This document shows, piece after piece, positions 1 to 9,510 of a DNA stretch of 64,000 bases; the stretch's first letter is position 1, and every line of letters starts with the position of its first letter. Made by a program: the position numbers and the translations under genes. Location: NCBI RefSeq assembly GCF_009793335.1, contig NZ_WING01000002.1, positions 62,001 through 126,000 of the forward strand, in the 5' to 3' direction. The notes below the pieces were generated by a model, which saw only the letters and a list, made by a program, of their open reading frames with translations, made no database searches and was not told where the DNA came from. The DNA is from Actinomadura sp. J1-007 (lineage in GTDB: Bacteria > Actinomycetota > Actinomycetes > Streptosporangiales > Streptosporangiaceae).

Positions 1-34
1 CCACCGGGCCGCGGGCGGTCTCGACTGCGGGCAT
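1..34 (-). CDS. Start of a phosphotriesterase-like gene (partial, runs off the window)
   Basis: An ATG on the minus strand at 34 is preceded by a GAGGAG-type ribosome binding site and reads MPAVETARGPV before the window ends. This is the usual opening of the amidohydrolase-type phosphotriesterase family, in which a Thr/Ala-rich start is followed by RGPV and then a metal-binding HEH motif that lies outside this window. Only eleven codons are visible, so the family call rests on the start pattern, the ribosome binding site and the well-placed ATG. CGGT repeats at about 55-68 just upstream may be a repressor site. Confidence 0.45.
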   Translation of the reverse strand, partial: MPAVETARGPV

Positions 35-85
35 GGGGTGCTCCTCGGCGCATACCGGTCGGTCGGTTCTTGGCAAGCTAGGTCC

Positions 86-131
86 GGGGCGGCCGGGAGT
101 CAACGGGCGGGGCGGCCGGGAGTCAACGGGC
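86..131. repeat. Tandem 23-bp direct repeat (two perfect copies)
   Basis: Positions 86-108 are repeated exactly at 109-131, and a degraded third start follows to about 145. Each unit contains the core GGGAGTCAACGGGC. The repeat lies between the divergent 5' and 3' ends of neighbouring minus-strand genes and codes for nothing. Confidence 0.8.
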
Positions 132-152
132 GGGGCCGCCGGGAGGGCGGCG

Positions 153-1055
153 TCAGCGGCGCGTCTGGAGGGCGAGCACGGCGTCGCGGACGTCGGCCAG
201 CTCGGCGTCCCAGTCGTCCGGCGGGACGACCGGCGCGAGGACGAACTTGGACAGGCCCGCCCCGATCAGCCGCTTGAGATGGGCCTCGGCGTCCTCCAGC
301 GCCGGCACGACCTCGCCGGGCGCGGCCTGCCCGCGGACCCGGCGGGCGCGGGCGAAGCGCTCCTCCGCCTCGGGGGAGAGCGGGCCCCGCCGGTACGGGA
401 CGACCGCGCCGAAGTGCTCCTCCTCGATCTCGCGCCCGGCCTCCGCCGCCGCCCGCTGGACGAGCCCGCGGCCCCGTTCGGCCTCGGCGGGCGTGGTGAA
501 CGCGGCGAGCCAGCCGTCCGAGAGGCGGCCGGTGCGGCGCAGCTCGGCATCCGACGCGCCGCCCATCCACACGTCGAAGCCGCCCTTCGCCGGCTTCGGC
601 AGCACCCGCACGTCGGTGTAGTCGAAGCGGGGGCCGCGGTGGGTGACCGAGTCCTCGGCCCAGAAGCGGCGCAGCAGCGGCATGGCCTCCTCGAAGATCG
701 CGGCGCGGTCCTCGCGGCGGACGCCGAACGCCTGCTGCTCGCCCGGGTCGCGGACGCCGAGGCCGAACGCGGGCAGCAGCCTGCCGCGCGAGAGCAGGTC
801 GAGCGAGGCCATCTCCTTGGCCACCAGCGCGGGGGAGCGGCCCGGCAGCGTCATCACGGCCGTGCCGAGCTTGATCCTGGAGGTGAGCGCGGCGGCGTAC
901 GCCAGGGTGGAGACGGGGTCGCCGGAACGCCCGGTGGCGCGCTCGGAGACCCACAGCGAGTCGAACCCCTCGCGCTCCAGCCCCGCCGCCAGCGCGCCCA
1001 GGGCGTCGGGGTCGGGCGCGGAGGCGGCGGGGGCGAGGCCGATTCTGACGATCAT
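153..1055 (-). CDS. LLM-class (luciferase-like) F420-dependent oxidoreductase
   Basis: This 300-residue protein starts at the ATG at 1055 (MIVRIGLAP); an in-frame start 12 codons further upstream lacks the family's opening strand. It has the flavin/F420 TIM-barrel pattern of the luciferase-like monooxygenase superfamily: GLAP in the first strand, an E-R-x-G-F-D-S-L-W-V-S-E stretch near residues 28-40, the SRIKLGTAVM strand near 60, and SRGRLLPAFGLGV near 90-105. The length is normal for actinobacterial F420-type members. The substrate cannot be told. The downstream phosphotriesterase-like gene is co-oriented, and the Bcr/CflA exporter gene lies just upstream with a 28-bp gap, so they could share a transcript. 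Confidence 0.85.
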   Translation of the reverse strand: MIVRIGLAPAASAPDPDALGALAAGLEREGFDSLWVSERATGRSGDPVSTLAYAAALTSRIKLGTAVMTLPGRSPALVAKEMASLDLLSRGRLLPAFGLGVRDPGEQQAFGVRREDRAAIFEEAMPLLRRFWAEDSVTHRGPRFDYTDVRVLPKPAKGGFDVWMGGASDAELRRTGRLSDGWLAAFTTPAEAERGRGLVQRAAAEAGREIEEEHFGAVVPYRRGPLSPEAEERFARARRVRGQAAPGEVVPALEDAEAHLKRLIGAGLSKFVLAPVVPPDDWDAELADVRDAVLALQTRR

Positions 1056-1083
1056 CCTTCGACCGTACGGCGGCGGAGTTCCG

Positions 1084-2419
1084 TCACGCAACCCTCTCCG
1101 GGCGGCCCTCGGCGGGGCGGGTGGCGACGGCGGTGATGGCGGCGGCCAGCACCGCGAGGACCGCGATGGCGAGCGCCATCGGCAGGGCGGTGCGGCTGCC
1201 GCCGATCCCGGCGAGCGGGGCCGCCGCGCCGCCGAGCGCGAACTGGCCGAGGCCGAGCAGGGCGGACGCGCTGCCCGCCACGTTCGGGGGACGTCCCGAC
1301 AGGGCGAGCGCCGTCGCGTTCGGCAGGATCAGCCCCTGCCCGGACACCACGAGGAACAGCGCGGGCAGGATGCCCCACAGCCCCGCGCCGGCGAGGACGG
1401 CGGCCAGCAGCAGCACGCCCCCGGCGGCGACGACGGCGAGGCCCGCGCCGAGCAGCCGCCGCAGCGCGACCCGGCCCGCGAGCCGTCCGCTGATCTGGCC
1501 CGCGAGGACGATCCCGAGCGAGTTGACCCCGAACACGAGGCTGAACGCCTGCGGCGACATGTGGTGGATGTCCTGGAGGACGAACGGGCTCCCGGAGATG
1601 TAGGTGAACATCGCCGCGAACGCCAGCGCCACCGCGAGCCCGTACCCGACGAAGCTCCGGTCGGCCAGCAGCGCCCGGAACGTCGCGAGGGTCGCGCGGG
1701 CGCCGCCGGTCTCGCGCCGTTCGGGCGGGAGGGTCTCCTTCAGCCCGGCCAGCGAGCCGAGCAGCAGCGCGACGCCCGTCCCGGCCAGCACCGCGAACAC
1801 GCCGGGCCACGGCATCAGCCGCAGCAGCTGGCCGCCGATCACGGGCGCGAGGATCGGCGCCAGCCCGTTGACCAGCATCAGCATGGAGAAGAACTTCGCC
1901 GCCGCGACCCCGTCGTGCAGGTCGCGGACGACGGCGCGGGCGATGACGATCCCGGCCGCCCCGGCGGCGCCCTGGACGAACCGCAGCCCGATCAGCGTCT
2001 CGACGGTGGGCGCGAACACGCACAGCAGCGACGCGACCGCGTACGCCGCGAGCCCGACCAGCAGCGGGCGGCGCCGCCCGAACGCGTCGCTCAGCGGCCC
2101 CGCGACGGCCTGCCCGATGGCGAGGCCCGCGACGCACGCGGTCAGCGTGAGCTGGGTCCGCACGGCGCCGGTCGACAGGTCGGACGCCAGGGACGGCAGC
2201 GCCGGGAGGTACATGTCGATCGACAGCGGCGCGACCGCCGTCAGCGCGCCGAGGATGACGATCAGCGCGAGCCGGCGGTCCCGCCGCGTCGCGGAGCCGG
2301 ACGGCGCGGCGGCCGGTTCCGGGGCCGGCCGGCCCGGGGCGCGGGCCTGCGTGCTCGGCGCCTCGGGGCTCGGCGGGGTCGGGTGACGCGGGACCGGGCG
2401 GCGGGGCGGCCTGGGGCAT
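1084..2419 (-). CDS. Bcr/CflA-type MFS multidrug exporter (frameshifted near the N-terminus)
   Basis: From 2275 down to 1084 the frame encodes a 12-helix MFS transporter of the drug:H+ antiporter Bcr/CflA type: LALIVILGALTAVAPLSID then MYLPALPSLA, the family's signature opening, and a GPLSDAFGRRRPLL loop between helices 2 and 3. No start codon exists in this frame upstream of the ATG at 2214, which would delete the conserved first helix. A good ATG with a GGAG ribosome site lies at 2419 in another frame and reads a Pro/Ala-rich leader. The real gene probably starts at 2419 and the frame breaks between about 2416 and 2280. Restoring it needs one base removed or two added, unlike the other frameshifts here. 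Confidence 0.75.
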
Positions 2420-2440
2420 GGAATCTCCGTCTGTGGCGGA

Positions 2441-2478
2441 GCGCACCGCCGCGCGCGGGGGACGTCGCGGCGGTGCGC
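2441..2478 (-). terminator. Hairpin between the nitroreductase and MFS genes
   Basis: A perfect 13-bp stem (2441-2453 with 2466-2478) encloses a 12-nt loop. It lies after the nitroreductase stop and before the exporter start. There is no U-tract, which is common for actinomycete terminators. It could instead be an attenuator for the exporter. Confidence 0.5.
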
Positions 2479-2529
2479 CGATCGTGGGAATCCCGACTGC
2501 GGGGAGCGGACCGGAGCGCTGACAGCGAA

Positions 2530-3141
2530 TCAGACGGTGGTGACGACCTGCTCGAAGGACAGGCGAGGGTTGCGCTCGAACCAGGCGTCCGGGCCGGGCC
2601 TGCCGACGTTGACCACCGCGATGGGCTGCTGGTTCGTCCCGCTCAGGAACTCCCGCCGCAGCCCCTCGGCGTCGAACCCGACCATCGGCCCCGCGGCGAG
2701 CCCGGCCGCGCGGATGCCGACGATCAGGTAGCCGAGCTGGATGGTCGCGTTGAAGTGCGCGATGCCCGGGCGCCCCGGGTTGTCGGCCATGCTCTCCCGC
2801 GCGCCCGGCTTGTGCGGGAACGTGACCGGCAGGTGCTCGTGGAAGTCGGCGTCGGCGGCGACGATCAGGGCGAGCGGCGCGGAGCCCGTCTTGGCCTTGT
2901 TGCCCTCGGCCATGTGGGCGACGAGGCGTTCGCGGGCCTGCGGCGTGCGCACCGCGACCAGCCGCAGCGGCTGGGTGTTCATCGCGGTCGGCCCCCACTT
3001 GACCAGGTCGTAGATCGCGCGGACCTGGTCGTCGGTGACCGGCTCGCCGGTGAAGGCGTTGGCCGTGCGCGCCTCGCGGAACAGCAGGTCCTGCGTGGCG
3101 GGGTCCAGCGCCAGCACGCTCTCGGGCGCGGTCGTCGTCAT
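2530..3141 (-). CDS. Nitroreductase family protein, malonic-semialdehyde-reductase (RutE/HadB-like)
   Basis: This 203-residue flavoprotein starts with ATG at 3141 behind GGAAAGGTGACGAG. The RutE-like subgroup is suggested by LFREARTANAFTGEPV at the start, KWGPTAMNTQPLR near residues 48-60 (FMN-binding), and the MVGFDAEGLRREFL and RPGPDAWFERNPRL blocks near the end. Members reduce malonic semialdehyde or nitro compounds with NAD(P)H and FMN. The gene stands alone: a 13-bp-stem hairpin follows it and an inverted repeat lies in its promoter, so it is probably controlled by its own small repressor encoded elsewhere. Size fits the family (about 195-205 residues). Confidence 0.85.
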   Translation of the reverse strand: MTTTAPESVLALDPATQDLLFREARTANAFTGEPVTDDQVRAIYDLVKWGPTAMNTQPLRLVAVRTPQARERLVAHMAEGNKAKTGSAPLALIVAADADFHEHLPVTFPHKPGARESMADNPGRPGIAHFNATIQLGYLIVGIRAAGLAAGPMVGFDAEGLRREFLSGTNQQPIAVVNVGRPGPDAWFERNPRLSFEQVVTTV

Positions 3142-3192
3142 CTCGTCACCTTTCCTCGGCCGGCGGGGCGGGCGCCCCCTCGGAGTTCTAAC

Positions 3193-3213
3193 CAGATGAC
3201 GAAGAGTTATCTG
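3193..3213 (-). promoter_or_regulatory. Candidate operator upstream of the nitroreductase gene
   Basis: CAGATGAC and GTTATCTG form an inverted repeat (7 of 8 positions) around a 5-nt spacer, about 50 bp before the nitroreductase start. It lies in the only A/T-rich patch of the region. The binding protein is unknown. Confidence 0.4.
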
Positions 3214-3266
3214 CCACGTCAGGAAGTGGGATGCGTCACAGGTCAGGAGGCCGCGCGGGCCGGCCG

Positions 3267-3905
3267 TCAGCGCAGGCGGACCGTGACCGTGGCGCCGCGC
3301 CGCGCCACCGTACCGGGCGCGGGGTCCTGCGCGGCGACGGTGGCCGTGCCGGAGAGCACCGCGACCCGCAGCCCGAGCCCGGCCGCCGCGCCGCGCGCCT
3401 GCGGAACGGTCAGGCCGATGAAGTACGGCACGACGACGCGGCCGCCGGTCACCGTCCCGCCGAGCCCCGCCGAGACGTACAGGCTGACCTGGCCGCCCGC
3501 GCCGAGCGCCGCGCCCGCCTCGGGGTAGCTGCGCAGCACGAGCCCGGCCGGACGGGACGACGGCACCCGGATCACCGATCCGAGCGGCACGCGCCGTTCG
3601 GTCAGGCGGCTCACGGCGGTCATCGAGGGCAGTCCCGCGACCTGCGGCACCACGACCCGCGCGGCGGGGGCGGCGTTCGGCGGCGGCTCCGCCCGGCTCC
3701 GCGACACCGGCGAGGCGGCGGCGTCCTCGCGCGCGCCGCCCGCACCGCCCGCGCCGCCGACCAGCAGCGTGAGGCCGAGGACGGCGACGACGCCGAGGCT
3801 CGTCCCGCCGCCGAGCAGGAGCATCGCGCGGCCCGACATCTCCGGCGGCTCCGGGCGGGCTCCGGCGCCGGCGGCGTCCTGGCGGTACGGGTCGTGTCCG
3901 GGCAT
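3267..3905 (-). CDS. Membrane-anchored PASTA-domain protein
   Basis: The start at ATG 3905 gives 212 residues. A short cytoplasmic Pro-rich stretch is followed by one hydrophobic helix (about 27-50), a linker, and two PASTA-like repeats: RVVVPQVAGLPSMTAVSRL (about 82-147) and RVVVPYFIGLTVPQARGAA (about 155-212). PASTA repeats are usually extracytoplasmic sensors, best known from PknB-type kinases, where they bind peptidoglycan fragments or lipid II; no kinase domain is attached here. It is the last gene of the Hsp70/GTPase operon, 142 bp after the membrane GTPase gene, so it may be the envelope-facing sensor of that system. That link is inferred from position only, and it could also be expressed separately. 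Confidence 0.75.
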   Translation of the reverse strand: MPGHDPYRQDAAGAGARPEPPEMSGRAMLLLGGGTSLGVVAVLGLTLLVGGAGGAGGAREDAAASPVSRSRAEPPPNAAPAARVVVPQVAGLPSMTAVSRLTERRVPLGSVIRVPSSRPAGLVLRSYPEAGAALGAGGQVSLYVSAGLGGTVTGGRVVVPYFIGLTVPQARGAAAGLGLRVAVLSGTATVAAQDPAPGTVARRGATVTVRLR

Positions 3906-4047
3906 CCGCGCCCCCAACGTCCTGCGGGGATCCGTCCCCCGCCTGTGCGATGGGACGCGCCGTTCCATGAGCGAGTTCGTGTCCGGAACGTCCCAGCATC
4001 GGTGGGCGCGCCGCGTGACCGGCAGCGTCCGGCGGGACGGCGCGCGG

Positions 4048-5783
4048 TCAGTACGGGAGGCGCTGCGCGGCGGCGACGATCGCGCCGGTCAGCGTCGCGA
4101 CCGTCACGACCGACAGCCCGGCGAGCACCGCCCACCGGCCGACCTGGTAGCCGACGGGCACGCGGGACGCGTCGCGGCCCCGCACCGGCCACGGCGCGCG
4201 CAGCGGCGCGGTCCCCGGGACCTCCTGCGCCGCGTCCTCGGCGGTCGCCGGGCGGTCGCCGTTGGCGGACTGGCCCGGCCCGCCGCCGACAGGCCCGACA
4301 CCCACCCGAGCAGTTCGGCGACGTCGGCGGGCTCGGTCGCGAGGCCCGACCCGAAGTAGCGGACCTGGCCCGCGACCTGGTCGAGGGTCCGCACGGTGTT
4401 GCCGAGCCCGACGCCGCCGAGCCAGCGGCGCAGGTCGCCGTCCTCCGCGAGGCCCCGGCCGACCTCCGTCCCGGCCAGCAGGTCGGTCTTGGTGACGACG
4501 ACCGCGACGCGCTTCTGCCGCCCCCGGTCGGGCCGCGACCGGAGCTCGTTGAGGACGCGCTGCAACGTGTCGGCGGGGTCCTCCTCCGACGAGAACGCCG
4601 CCCGGTCGATCCGCTCCCGCTCGCCCGCCGTCAGGGCGCGGCGCACCCCCGGCAGCGCGAACGGGTCGACGACGAACAGCAGCGCCTCGCCGTGGTCGAG
4701 GTAGCGCAGCGACTCGACCTCGGTCGCGCCCGTGTAGTGCTCGCCCGCCGGGTCGAACAGGTACAGGATCCGGCGCGTCCGGCCGGGCAGCTCGACGTCC
4801 ACCATCGTCGCGAGCGGCAGCTCGGGACCGGTCTTGGCGGGACGGCCGCCGCGCTGGAACTCGCGGATCGCGCCCGCGTACGCCTGCGCGTGCCGCTGCT
4901 CCACGAACGTCAGCCGCCCCGACACCGCGCGTGCGCGGGCGTGCAGCGCGCGGATGCCGAGCACCATGAACGTCGTCTTCCCCGCCGCCGGGCCGCCCAC
5001 GAACGGCAGCGGCTCCACCCGGACCCGCCCGATCCGCTCCGGCAGCCGCCCGCCGCAGTGCGGGCAGTACGCGGCGAGCCGGAACCGGCCGAGCGGCACG
5101 GTCGTCGGGAGCCGCGCCCCGCACCGGCACACGTGCCGGAACGCGCCCGCCGGGCCCGGCGACAGGCGCGCGTGCCGGGCCCCGCAGCCGGGGCACTCGT
5201 ACTCGGGCAGCCCGATCCGCTCGTAGCAGAACGGGTGCGGGCAGGTCTGGAGGATCCGGCCGTACGTCATGAACACCCGCTCGACGGCCGCGAGCACCAG
5301 CGCGCACCCGAGCCAGCCCGCGAGCCCGACCGCCGCGACCAGCCCGTACAGGACGGTCAGCGCGAGCCCGAGCACGGCGGCCGGGACCGCGGCGGCGGCG
5401 ATGCCCGCCACGAGCGCGAGCCACACCGGGAACGCGAAGAACCCCCACAGCCCGCCGAGCAGCGTGCGGGTGAGGCCGCGCCCGATGCCGTACGCGGTGG
5501 CCCAGACCTCGGGCACCACCGTGCGTGTGATCGTCCACCAGTCGCGCCACACCTGCCCGAGCAGGTAGTGCCGGTACGCGACGGCCGGCGCGGCGACGGG
5601 CGAGGGCCCCTCAAGGGTGGACGGCGCGAGGGTGCGGCACGCGTGCACGTAGTACAGCCCGAGCGCGCCGAGCCCGGCGGCGACCAGCGCCGCCGGGAAC
5701 AGCACGGGGAACACGATCATGAAGCCGAGCCACATCGCGCCGATCCACACGGCGAACAGCACGAGCAGCACGAGCGGGTGCAC
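4048..5783 (-). CDS. Membrane GTPase with zinc ribbons, double-GTPase type 2-like (frameshifted near the C-terminus)
   Basis: The GTG start at 5783 follows a GGAGGTGA site. Residues 1-45 hold hydrophobic helices and about 115-170 two more. Two Cys-rich zinc ribbons follow (CPHPFCY...CPGC and CRCG...YCPHCGG, about 180-245). The GTPase domain has GGPAAGKTT (P-loop, about 261), DPAGEH (G3, about 343) and TKTD (G4, about 430). The frame breaks near 4265-4290. Adding one base joins it to the frame ending at 4048, which supplies a C-terminal membrane helix (WAVLAGLSVVTVATLTG). The zinc ribbon-GTPase layout matches the partner GTPase at 8253-9503. I recall such pairs as the DO-GTPase families of predicted NTP-dependent conflict systems; the name is from memory. 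Confidence 0.8.
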
Positions 5784-8248
5784 GGCTCACCTCCCCCGCG
5801 CGTCTCGGCGAGGAGGTCCTTCAGCGCGGCGCGCAGGTCGGGGTCGCCGGAGAAGTGGGCGTCGAGCTGCCGCGCCGACAGCCAGCGGGTGACGGCCGAC
5901 CGCGCCCACGCCGCGAGCGCGGGCTCGGTGACGCCCCGCGCGCGCAGCCGCAGCACCACCTCGACCAGGTCGTTGCGCTGCTCGATCTCGGCGCCGCGCA
6001 ATGGAGAGCGCCCCGCGCGGGCGCGTCCGGGCAGCTCGCCCGTCCAGCGGGCGCCGAGCCGGGTGCGGACGGTCGGGGTCGCGGCGCCGAGCAGGTCGGC
6101 GCGGAAGCGCGGCGGGCGGCGGCACAGCCGGCGCGCGGCGGCGGTGAACGCCGCGTCCACGAGCCGGGGGCTGGTGCCCGCGGTACCGATCAGCGTGCCG
6201 AGGGCCCGCGCCGCGCCCTCGGGCCGTTCGGCCGTGATCGCGTCGGTGTACGCCCGCACGGCCGTCGCGTCGCGTCCTGCGCGCCCGCCGGGCAGCACCG
6301 CGCCGACCCGCGCCGCCAGCCGCAGCGTCGCGGCCTCCGACAGCGCGTCGCCGCCGGAGGTCTCCTCGGGCGGCGCGATCCGCGCCGCGAGCCGGGTGAA
6401 CGTCCGGGACGGCAGGGCGGCGAGCGCCGGATGCCCGGCCAGGGACGCGGCGTGCGCGTCGAGGAGGTCCAGGCACTCCGCGGCCGTCGGCGGGTCCTCC
6501 CACACGCGGCCGAACGCCGGGTCCAGCTCGGAGGGCGTCGCGTCCAGCGCCAGCAGCTCCCCGGTGACCGCGACGCGGCGGTCCCGGCGGCGGCGCCCGA
6601 CGGCGGCGAGCACCTCCAGCGCGACGGCGGGCGCCTCGCGCAGCCGCGCCGCGTGCTCGTACAGCACCTCGCACGCCGCGGCGGTCAGCGCGGCGGAACG
6701 GTCCTCGCCCGCCGCCCGCGCGAGCCCGTCCAGGACCCCGTCGAGCAGCGCGTCCCGCGCGCCCTCGGGGCAGGCGCGGAACGCCGCGGGCACGTCGGCC
6801 GCGCCGCGCCGCGCGCAGTCCGCCGCGGCGGCCGTCACATCGGCCGGAGAGGCCGGGGCCCCGGCCCGTTCGGCGACGGCCGCGATCGCCGCGACCTCCG
6901 CCAGGTCGGGCGCCGCCGCGAGCGCCGCCGAGGTCTCCGGCGCCAGCTCGCCCGGCGGGACGGACCACGGCCCGGCGCGCTCCAGGCGTTCGCGCGCGCT
7001 CTGGTCGGTCAGCGCGAGGGCGGTCGCGCGCAGCGCGCACACCCCGGCGACGTCCGCCGCGCCCGCGGCCCGCGCCCGGTCGCGCACCGCGACGGCGAGG
7101 TCGAAGCCCATCGACGGAACGCCCGGCGCGAGGTCGCGCCACACCCACTCGGGGATCGCCGTTCCGTGCCTGGTCAGCAGCCCGGCCGCCGCGTCCTCCT
7201 CGGCCCCGGCGACGGACGCGCCGTCCCGGCACAGCGCGAGCAGCGCCGCCGCGCCGTCCAGCCCCGCGTCCCGTCCCGGGCCCGCCTCCGCGCCGCCGCC
7301 CGTTCCCGCGCCCGCCCGCGCGTCCAGCATCGCCAGCTCGCCGAGCGCGTCGAGCCCGGCGAAGTCGAGGTCGCGCCAGCACGCGGCGACCGTCCGCGCG
7401 AACCGTCCGGGCGGGGCCTCGCGGGTGCTCGTCCACGAGTCGGTGAAGAACGCGTCGGACGCGGCGTGCTGCCCGGCCGACGCCCACACGTCCGGTGTCG
7501 TCCCGACGAGCCGCTGCGCCGCGCCGCCCGGGTCGGCGCTGTAGGTGACGAACGACAGCCGCGCGGCGGCGGCGACCGGCAGGGAGTACGACACGACGGC
7601 GATCCACCGGGCGATCAGCTCGTCGTCCGGCCCGACGAGCACCACCCGCCCGTGGCCCCGGGCGAGGACCCCCGCGACCGCGTCGACGAGCCGCGCGAGC
7701 ATCCCGTACGCGCCGCCCGCCTGCGAGCCCGCCCCGCCCGGCCCGTCCGCCCCCTCCGCCCCGCCCGTCCCGTCCGTCCCGAACGACGCCGTGTCGGCGA
7801 GCCACTCCGCGAGCGCCTCGGGGGCGAACGCCTCGCCGGGCGCCAGCTCGTCCACCTCGGGCAGGTCGCCGCCCTCGGCGGGCGCGTCGGCCCACACCGG
7901 GGAGTGCCACAGCTCGGCGGGCCGCACGCCCTCCAGCTCGCCCGGGTCGGCGACCACCGCGTGCCCGAAGAAGTTGCCGTACCGGCCCGAGTAGTCGCGC
8001 CCGAGGTAGCGGCAGCGCAGCAGCAGCGGGCGCCCGCCGACCCGGTCGTACAGCAGCGCGACGGGGAACAGGTCCAGCTCGCCGCCGTCCGGCGACAGCG
8101 GCGCGCCGGGCGGCGGCCGGTACGACAGGTGCGGCGTCACGCCCGCCCGCACCCCGTCCGGCAGGCCGGGCGTCTCCGCGACGAACTGGAACCCGGCCCG
8201 GCCCGTCGGCCCGTTCCGCGCGGAGGTGTAGTGCAGCTGCCAGGCCAC
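5717..8248 (-). CDS. GAP1-like protein (GTPase-associated protein, N2-type)
   Basis: A GTG at 8248, 4 bp after the upstream GTPase stop, starts an 843-residue protein. It opens with WQLHYTSARNGPTGRAGFQF, the characteristic start of the GAP1-N2 domain; the family is built from an N-terminal domain, a middle domain and an alpha-helical C-terminal part. LLRCRYLGRDYSGRYGNFFGHAVV (shortened: GRYGNFFGHAVV, about 90) and ARWIAVVSYSLP (about 215) are other conserved-looking blocks. The rest is Ala/Arg-rich helix. No catalytic motif is visible. It is always seen with GTPases of the neighbouring type, hence the name. As read it overlaps the next gene by 67 bp; one extra G in the run at 5792-5796 would stop it at 5787, just before that gene. 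Confidence 0.7.
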   Translation of the reverse strand: MAWQLHYTSARNGPTGRAGFQFVAETPGLPDGVRAGVTPHLSYRPPPGAPLSPDGGELDLFPVALLYDRVGGRPLLLRCRYLGRDYSGRYGNFFGHAVVADPGELEGVRPAELWHSPVWADAPAEGGDLPEVDELAPGEAFAPEALAEWLADTASFGTDGTGGAEGADGPGGAGSQAGGAYGMLARLVDAVAGVLARGHGRVVLVGPDDELIARWIAVVSYSLPVAAAARLSFVTYSADPGGAAQRLVGTTPDVWASAGQHAASDAFFTDSWTSTREAPPGRFARTVAACWRDLDFAGLDALGELAMLDARAGAGTGGGAEAGPGRDAGLDGAAALLALCRDGASVAGAEEDAAAGLLTRHGTAIPEWVWRDLAPGVPSMGFDLAVAVRDRARAAGAADVAGVCALRATALALTDQSARERLERAGPWSVPPGELAPETSAALAAAPDLAEVAAIAAVAERAGAPASPADVTAAAADCARRGAADVPAAFRACPEGARDALLDGVLDGLARAAGEDRSAALTAAACEVLYEHAARLREAPAVALEVLAAVGRRRRDRRVAVTGELLALDATPSELDPAFGRVWEDPPTAAECLDLLDAHAASLAGHPALAALPSRTFTRLAARIAPPEETSGGDALSEAATLRLAARVGAVLPGGRAGRDATAVRAYTDAITAERPEGAARALGTLIGTAGTSPRLVDAAFTAAARRLCRRPPRFRADLLGAATPTVRTRLGARWTGELPGRARAGRSPLRGAEIEQRNDLVEVVLRLRARGVTEPALAAWARSAVTRWLSARQLDAHFSGDPDLRAALKDLLAETRGGGEPCTRSCCSCCSPCGSARCGSAS

Positions 8249-8252
8249 GGGC

Positions 8253-9503
8253 TCACGACCTTCCGGTGCGGACGCCGTCGAGCATCCCGAAGCGGTACAG
8301 CAGCCACAGCAGCGGGTCCTCGGCCCGGTACGGGCGCACCCCGCCCGCGCCGACCCGGTCCTCCTCGGGGAGCCCGCCGAGCGCCGACAGCCCGAACAGC
8401 GCGTGCTCGGCGTACTGCTGCGACAGGTAGGTGTCGAGCTGCCCGGCCTGCCAGTCGTGCAGCAGCGCGCGGACCTGCGCGTCCACCGCCTCCCTGTCGT
8501 CCAGGTCCAGCACGCCGGCACCGGACCGCGACCGGTGCAGCGCCGACTGCCGCAGCAGCGCCGGGCGCAGCACGTCGATCTTGGTGAGCGCGACCGCGAC
8601 CGGTACCCGCAGCCGGTCGCCCGGACCCGTCCGCCCCGCCGCGCCGTGCCGCTGCCGCAGCGCCTCGGTGACCCGCGCGATGACGTTGATCGGCTCGCTG
8701 TCCGGATCGTCCCCGGGGACGGCCGGCGCGCCGGGAACGGCGTCGAGCAGCCCCGCGCGGGCGCCGGGCAGCTCCAGCGGGTCCACCAGGAAGATGATCG
8801 CGTCGGCCGCCTCCAGGTAGCGCAGGTGCAGGTCGCGCACCTCGCGGCTGCGCAGGTCCTCGCCCGCGGTGTCGAACAGCACCAGCGCGAGCGAGTCGTT
8901 GCGCGGCCGGGCGAACCGGGTGCGGCGGGTACGGGTCAGCAGGTAGACCAGCGGCTCGCGCGGACCGGTCGCGGCGCTCGCGGTCGTCGGCAGCAGCCGC
9001 CGCTCCTCCAGCAGCGGCCGGGCGAAGTCGCGCTTGTAGCGCTCGATCGTGCGGTCGTCGCACGCGACGAGCGACGCGTCGAGCTCGGTGCCGACCCGGT
9101 TCATCAGCTCGTGCAGCAGCACCGCGATGTAGGTGCTCTTCCCGGCGTTCTTCGCGCCGACGAGCGCGACGATCCGCCCGGGGGAGTCGCAGTACGCCGA
9201 CGGGAGCGGGTTGTGGCACTCGGGGCACGCCCGGTTGCCGGTCGGCTGCCCGCAGGCGGGGCAGGACGCCCGCCCCCCGCGCCCGGCCGCCGCGAACACC
9301 GGCGGCAGCGACGCGCCCGCCGTCGAGCCCGTGTAGGCGGCGAGCTCCTCGTCGAGGACGGGCTCGCAGCCGCGGGTGCGGCCCGCCCGGCCCCGGCAGC
9401 GGAACAGGATCCGCTGCGGCGCGACGGCCTCGAAGCAGTAGGGGCAGGTGACGGCCTGCCGGGAGGGGACACCCGGCAGGCCCACCCGGGAGGCTAGTGA
9501 CAC
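8253..9503 (-). CDS. Soluble GTPase with zinc ribbons, double-GTPase type 1-like
   Basis: This 416-residue protein starts with GTG at 9503 behind GAGGAA, 7 bp after the Fn3-like gene. Two Cys pairs at 20-23 and 36/46 and a second ribbon CPACGQ...CPECH (81-96) precede a TRAFAC-like GTPase: GAKNAGKS P-loop (116-123), DTAGED (G3, 211-216) and TKID (G4, 307-310). The segment LRYLEAADAIIFLVDPLELPGAR is near-identical in style to the second GTPase of the operon, so the two probably form a pair. No membrane helix is present, so it should act in the cytoplasm. A role as GTP-controlled switch or motor of the chaperone-linked system is inferred from context, not shown. Confidence 0.8.
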   Translation of the reverse strand: MSLASRVGLPGVPSRQAVTCPYCFEAVAPQRILFRCRGRAGRTRGCEPVLDEELAAYTGSTAGASLPPVFAAAGRGGRASCPACGQPTGNRACPECHNPLPSAYCDSPGRIVALVGAKNAGKSTYIAVLLHELMNRVGTELDASLVACDDRTIERYKRDFARPLLEERRLLPTTASAATGPREPLVYLLTRTRRTRFARPRNDSLALVLFDTAGEDLRSREVRDLHLRYLEAADAIIFLVDPLELPGARAGLLDAVPGAPAVPGDDPDSEPINVIARVTEALRQRHGAAGRTGPGDRLRVPVAVALTKIDVLRPALLRQSALHRSRSGAGVLDLDDREAVDAQVRALLHDWQAGQLDTYLSQQYAEHALFGLSALGGLPEEDRVGAGGVRPYRAEDPLLWLLYRFGMLDGVRTGRS

Positions 9504-9510
9504 GGGTTCC

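Noticed and set aside
3231..7544. Very long open frame on the plus strand opposite the GTPase/GAP1 genes
   Set aside because: Its translation is Arg/Pro/Ala-rich without any domain, while the minus strand encodes recognisable proteins. Long antisense frames are expected at this GC content.
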